This document shows positions 22,820 to 24,341 of a stretch of 24,341 nucleotides of DNA, one piece after another; within the stretch, counting starts at the first letter, position 1, and every line of letters begins with the position of its first letter. The stretch lies in contig VBLR01000127.1 in assembly GCA_005878665.1 (NCBI GenBank), positions 1 to 24,341 of the forward strand. The letters run 5' to 3'. This DNA is from Methanobacteriota archaeon (lineage in GTDB: Archaea; Thermoplasmatota; Thermoplasmata; RBG-16-68-12). Below the pieces are notes generated by a model. It ran no database searches, had not been told where the DNA came from, and was given only the letters and a program-made list of their open reading frames with translations. Both the position numbers and the translations under genes were made by a program.

Positions 22820-23380
22820 GTGGTCCTCGAGGCGATCCCGCAGGCCCTCTGGTTCTTCCTCCCCGCGTTCGTCGCGAACCCGATGGCGGTCGTCTTCGGC
22901 GGGGGCACGCCGATCGATTTCGGCCGAACCCTCCGGGATGGCCAGCGGCTCTTCGGCGATGGCAAGACGTGGCGGGGCCTCGTGGGCGGCACGCTGTCGG
23001 GGGCGTTGCTGGGACTCCTCTTGACGGTGCCCTTCAACCTCTTCGCGCCGGATTCCACGTGGTCCTCCGGATCGTATGGCTTGGCGTTCGCAGCCTCCGC
23101 GGTCCTCGCCTTCGGCGCGCTCCTCGGAGATCTCGCGGGCGCGTTCTTCAAGCGGCGGATGCACAAGCCGCGCGGCGCGAAAGCCCCCGTCCTCGACCAG
23201 TACGATTTCGTCGTCGGTGCGCTGCTCATGAGTCTGACGATTCACGAGTGGTCCGTCCCGCGCTTCTTCTCCGGTGATGCGTTCCTCGGTCTCGTTGCCA
23301 TCATCCTTATCACGCCCGCCCTGCATCGGGCCGTGAATGTCATCGGATTTCGGATCGGCCAGAAACGGGAGCCCTGGTAA
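22820..23380 (+). CDS. carS: CDP-archaeol synthase
   Basis: This enzyme transfers CMP from CTP to unsaturated archaetidic acid, making CDP-archaeol for archaeal phospholipid headgroup attachment, in the membrane. The 186-aa protein has about five hydrophobic segments and the family motifs in order: ALWFFLPAFVANP, GGGTPIDFGRTLRDGQRLFGDGKTWRG, ALLGDLAGAFFKRRMHKPRG and VLDQYDFVVGALL. The frame is open to TTG 22766, but GTG 22820 gives the usual N-terminus and is placed correctly relative to the TATA box at 22787-22792. Its 3' end overlaps pyrE by 44 nt, indicating co-transcription. Together with egsA it covers two early steps of archaeal lipid synthesis. Confidence 0.93.
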   Translation: MVLEAIPQALWFFLPAFVANPMAVVFGGGTPIDFGRTLRDGQRLFGDGKTWRGLVGGTLSGALLGLLLTVPFNLFAPDSTWSSGSYGLAFAASAVLAFGALLGDLAGAFFKRRMHKPRGAKAPVLDQYDFVVGALLMSLTIHEWSVPRFFSGDAFLGLVAIILITPALHRAVNVIGFRIGQKREPW

Positions 23381-23903
23381 GCTCGACCGGCCGGCCTTCG
23401 TCTCCGCGCTCAAGGCGTGCGGAGCCCTCCAGTTCGGGACGTTCACCCTCGCGTCCGGCAAGACCTCGTCGTACTACGTGGATATCAAGAGGGCGATTAC
23501 CCGGCCGGATCTCCTGCGGACGATCGCGGAGGCGATGGCTCCGTACGTCCGCGGCGCGAGCCGAATCGCGGGGGTCGAACTCGGTGCCGTTCCGATCGCC
23601 GCCGCCGTCAGCCTCGCGAGCGACACGCCGTACGTGATCGTGCGCAAGGCCGCGAAGGAGCACGGCACGAGGCACGACTTCGAAGGGGAACTGAACCGAG
23701 GCGATCTCGTGTTGTTCGTCGAGGACGTCGTGACGACCGGCGGCACTCTGCGGGGCGCGATCGATCGGCTGCGAGAGCACGGCGCGGTCATTGAGAATTG
23801 CGTGTGCGTCGTGGACCGAGAAGAGGGCGGGGCCATTCTCCTCGCCGAGGTCGGCGTTCGCCTGCACGCGCTTCTCCGTGCGAGCGAGCTGGTCGCTCGG
23901 TGA
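23337..23903 (+). CDS. pyrE: Orotate phosphoribosyltransferase
   Basis: This enzyme attaches PRPP to orotate to form orotidine 5'-phosphate in pyrimidine synthesis. The 188-aa protein shows GTFTLASGKTSSYYVDIKRAI (orotate/PRPP contact), the GVELGAVPIAAAV strand, IVRKAAKEHGTRHDFEGEL with catalytic Lys residues, and the PRPP-binding loop LVLFVEDVVTTGGTL. ATG 23337 lies within the carS coding region, so the genes overlap by 44 nt. No other good start codon is seen before the conserved LDRPAFVSALKACGALQFG, which makes the overlap likely real. pyrE in a carS operon is a gene-order feature, not a shared pathway. Confidence 0.93.
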   Translation: MSSDFGSARNGSPGKLDRPAFVSALKACGALQFGTFTLASGKTSSYYVDIKRAITRPDLLRTIAEAMAPYVRGASRIAGVELGAVPIAAAVSLASDTPYVIVRKAAKEHGTRHDFEGELNRGDLVLFVEDVVTTGGTLRGAIDRLREHGAVIENCVCVVDREEGGAILLAEVGVRLHALLRASELVAR

Positions 23904-23921
23904 CGGTCGTTCTCGGCCGCA

Positions 23922-23942
23922 GGCCCTTGACACCTGAGGGCC
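23922..23942 (+). terminator. Possible hairpin after pyrE
   Basis: GGCCCT and AGGGCC flank a nine-nt loop, starting 18 nt after the pyrE stop. There is no U-rich tract, which archaeal termination usually needs, so a terminator role is uncertain. The rest of the 129-nt gap up to xseA shows no gene. Confidence 0.25.
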
Positions 23943-24032
23943 ATCCGTGGGCGCCGACGCATCCGAAACACTTTCGGCCATCTCCCCACGGTCGGTTGAT
24001 ACCTCCCGTCACGGGTGCGCCGAGAGGGGAAC

Positions 24033-24341
24033 ATGGATCCACTCGCCGTCACCTGCGAAAGCCGACCGGGCGTACCGGAAGCTCTGACGGTCACCCAACT
24101 CGCCCGTGTAATCCGGGACACGGTCCGGGCGAACCCGATCCTCTCCCGGATCCTGGTGCGCGGCGAGGTGAGCAACCTGCAGCGCGCGCCGTCCGGTCAC
24201 GTGTTCTTCACGCTGAAGGACGCGACGGCCCAGATCTCGTGCACCCTCTTCCGCGAAGACGCCGAGATGCTCGGATTTGACCTCGAGGACGGTATGGACG
24301 TCGTCGTCTCGGGCGACGTCGATGTGTTCCCGCGCCGAGGG
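24033..24341 (+). CDS. xseA: Exodeoxyribonuclease VII large subunit, 5' part
   Basis: This is the start of the large subunit of exonuclease VII, which degrades single-stranded DNA with the small subunit XseB. The 103 visible residues show the N-terminal OB-fold: LTVTQLARVIRDTVRANPILSRILVRGEVSNLQRAPSGHVFFTLKDATAQISCTLFR, followed by GFDLEDGMDVVVSGDVDVFPRRG. These match the XseA N-terminal domain. ATG 24033 is preceded by GAGGGG, a good ribosome binding site. The gene continues past the end of the window, so the catalytic part is not seen. XseA is mainly bacterial and patchy in archaea, so an old transfer is likely, though it is not required. Confidence 0.9.
   Translation, partial: MDPLAVTCESRPGVPEALTVTQLARVIRDTVRANPILSRILVRGEVSNLQRAPSGHVFFTLKDATAQISCTLFREDAEMLGFDLEDGMDVVVSGDVDVFPRRG

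Noticed and set aside
23798..24280. A plus-strand frame of 160 codons over the pyrE end and xseA start.
   Set aside because: It is Arg/Pro-rich and out of frame with both recognised genes. The real gene in this part is xseA from 24033.
1..24341. tRNA, rRNA and CRISPR features.
   Set aside because: No T-arm-like GGTTCRAATCC block, rRNA segment, or regularly spaced direct repeat was seen by eye. A covariance-model search was not possible.

Overview
The window looks like a piece of a high-GC archaeal genome, most likely from the Thermoplasmatota or a related euryarchaeal lineage. The evidence is archaeal lipid enzymes (sn-glycerol-1-phosphate dehydrogenase, CDP-archaeol synthase), archaeal families (UPF0179, UPF0216, a COG1031 radical SAM protein, a Rio1 kinase, an MCT-1/Tma20-like PUA protein, KaiC-like ATPases, an archaeal-type SepF) and TATA-like boxes that often sit 28-31 nt before the start codon, the geometry of leaderless archaeal mRNAs. 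The phylum assignment is inference. No rRNA, tRNA, CRISPR array or recognisable insertion sequence was found.

Region 1 (1-4400) is rich in molybdopterin/tungstopterin cofactor genes: moaC, moaB and moeA, interspersed with a DUF5654-like membrane protein and a radical SAM protein with a C-terminal helix-hairpin-helix. Region 2 (4400-8570) holds housekeeping and small conserved genes: a GNAT acetyltransferase converging on a UPF0179 plus C2H2-finger pair, Rio1 kinase, egsA, and a YdeI-like protein. Region 3 (8660-13010) holds a 716-aa TPR protein, a PUA protein and HAD phosphatase pair, and a ferredoxin-NADP reductase-like flavoprotein.

Region 4 (13100-19300) is the most unusual. It starts with sepF and then has three separate single-domain KaiC-like ATPases on the minus strand. 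All three carry a Walker A motif with Met in place of the last Gly (GxxGxMKT). Between them lie poorly characterised plus-strand genes (a DUF6015-like protein, a zinc-ribbon membrane protein, a 263-aa unknown) and a UPF0216 gene. This could be a signalling or cell-organisation locus, but that is inferred from layout only.

Region 5 (19010-22750) holds a 75-aa unknown and a large secreted protein with 14 HAF-type repeats between two DNRLRE-like domains. It is bracketed by two palindromes with identical arms. Region 6 (22820-24341) returns to housekeeping genes: carS overlapping pyrE, then the start of xseA, which runs off the window. Intergenic spaces are all under about 300 nt. Several contain short perfect palindromes near promoters, listed as candidate operators.
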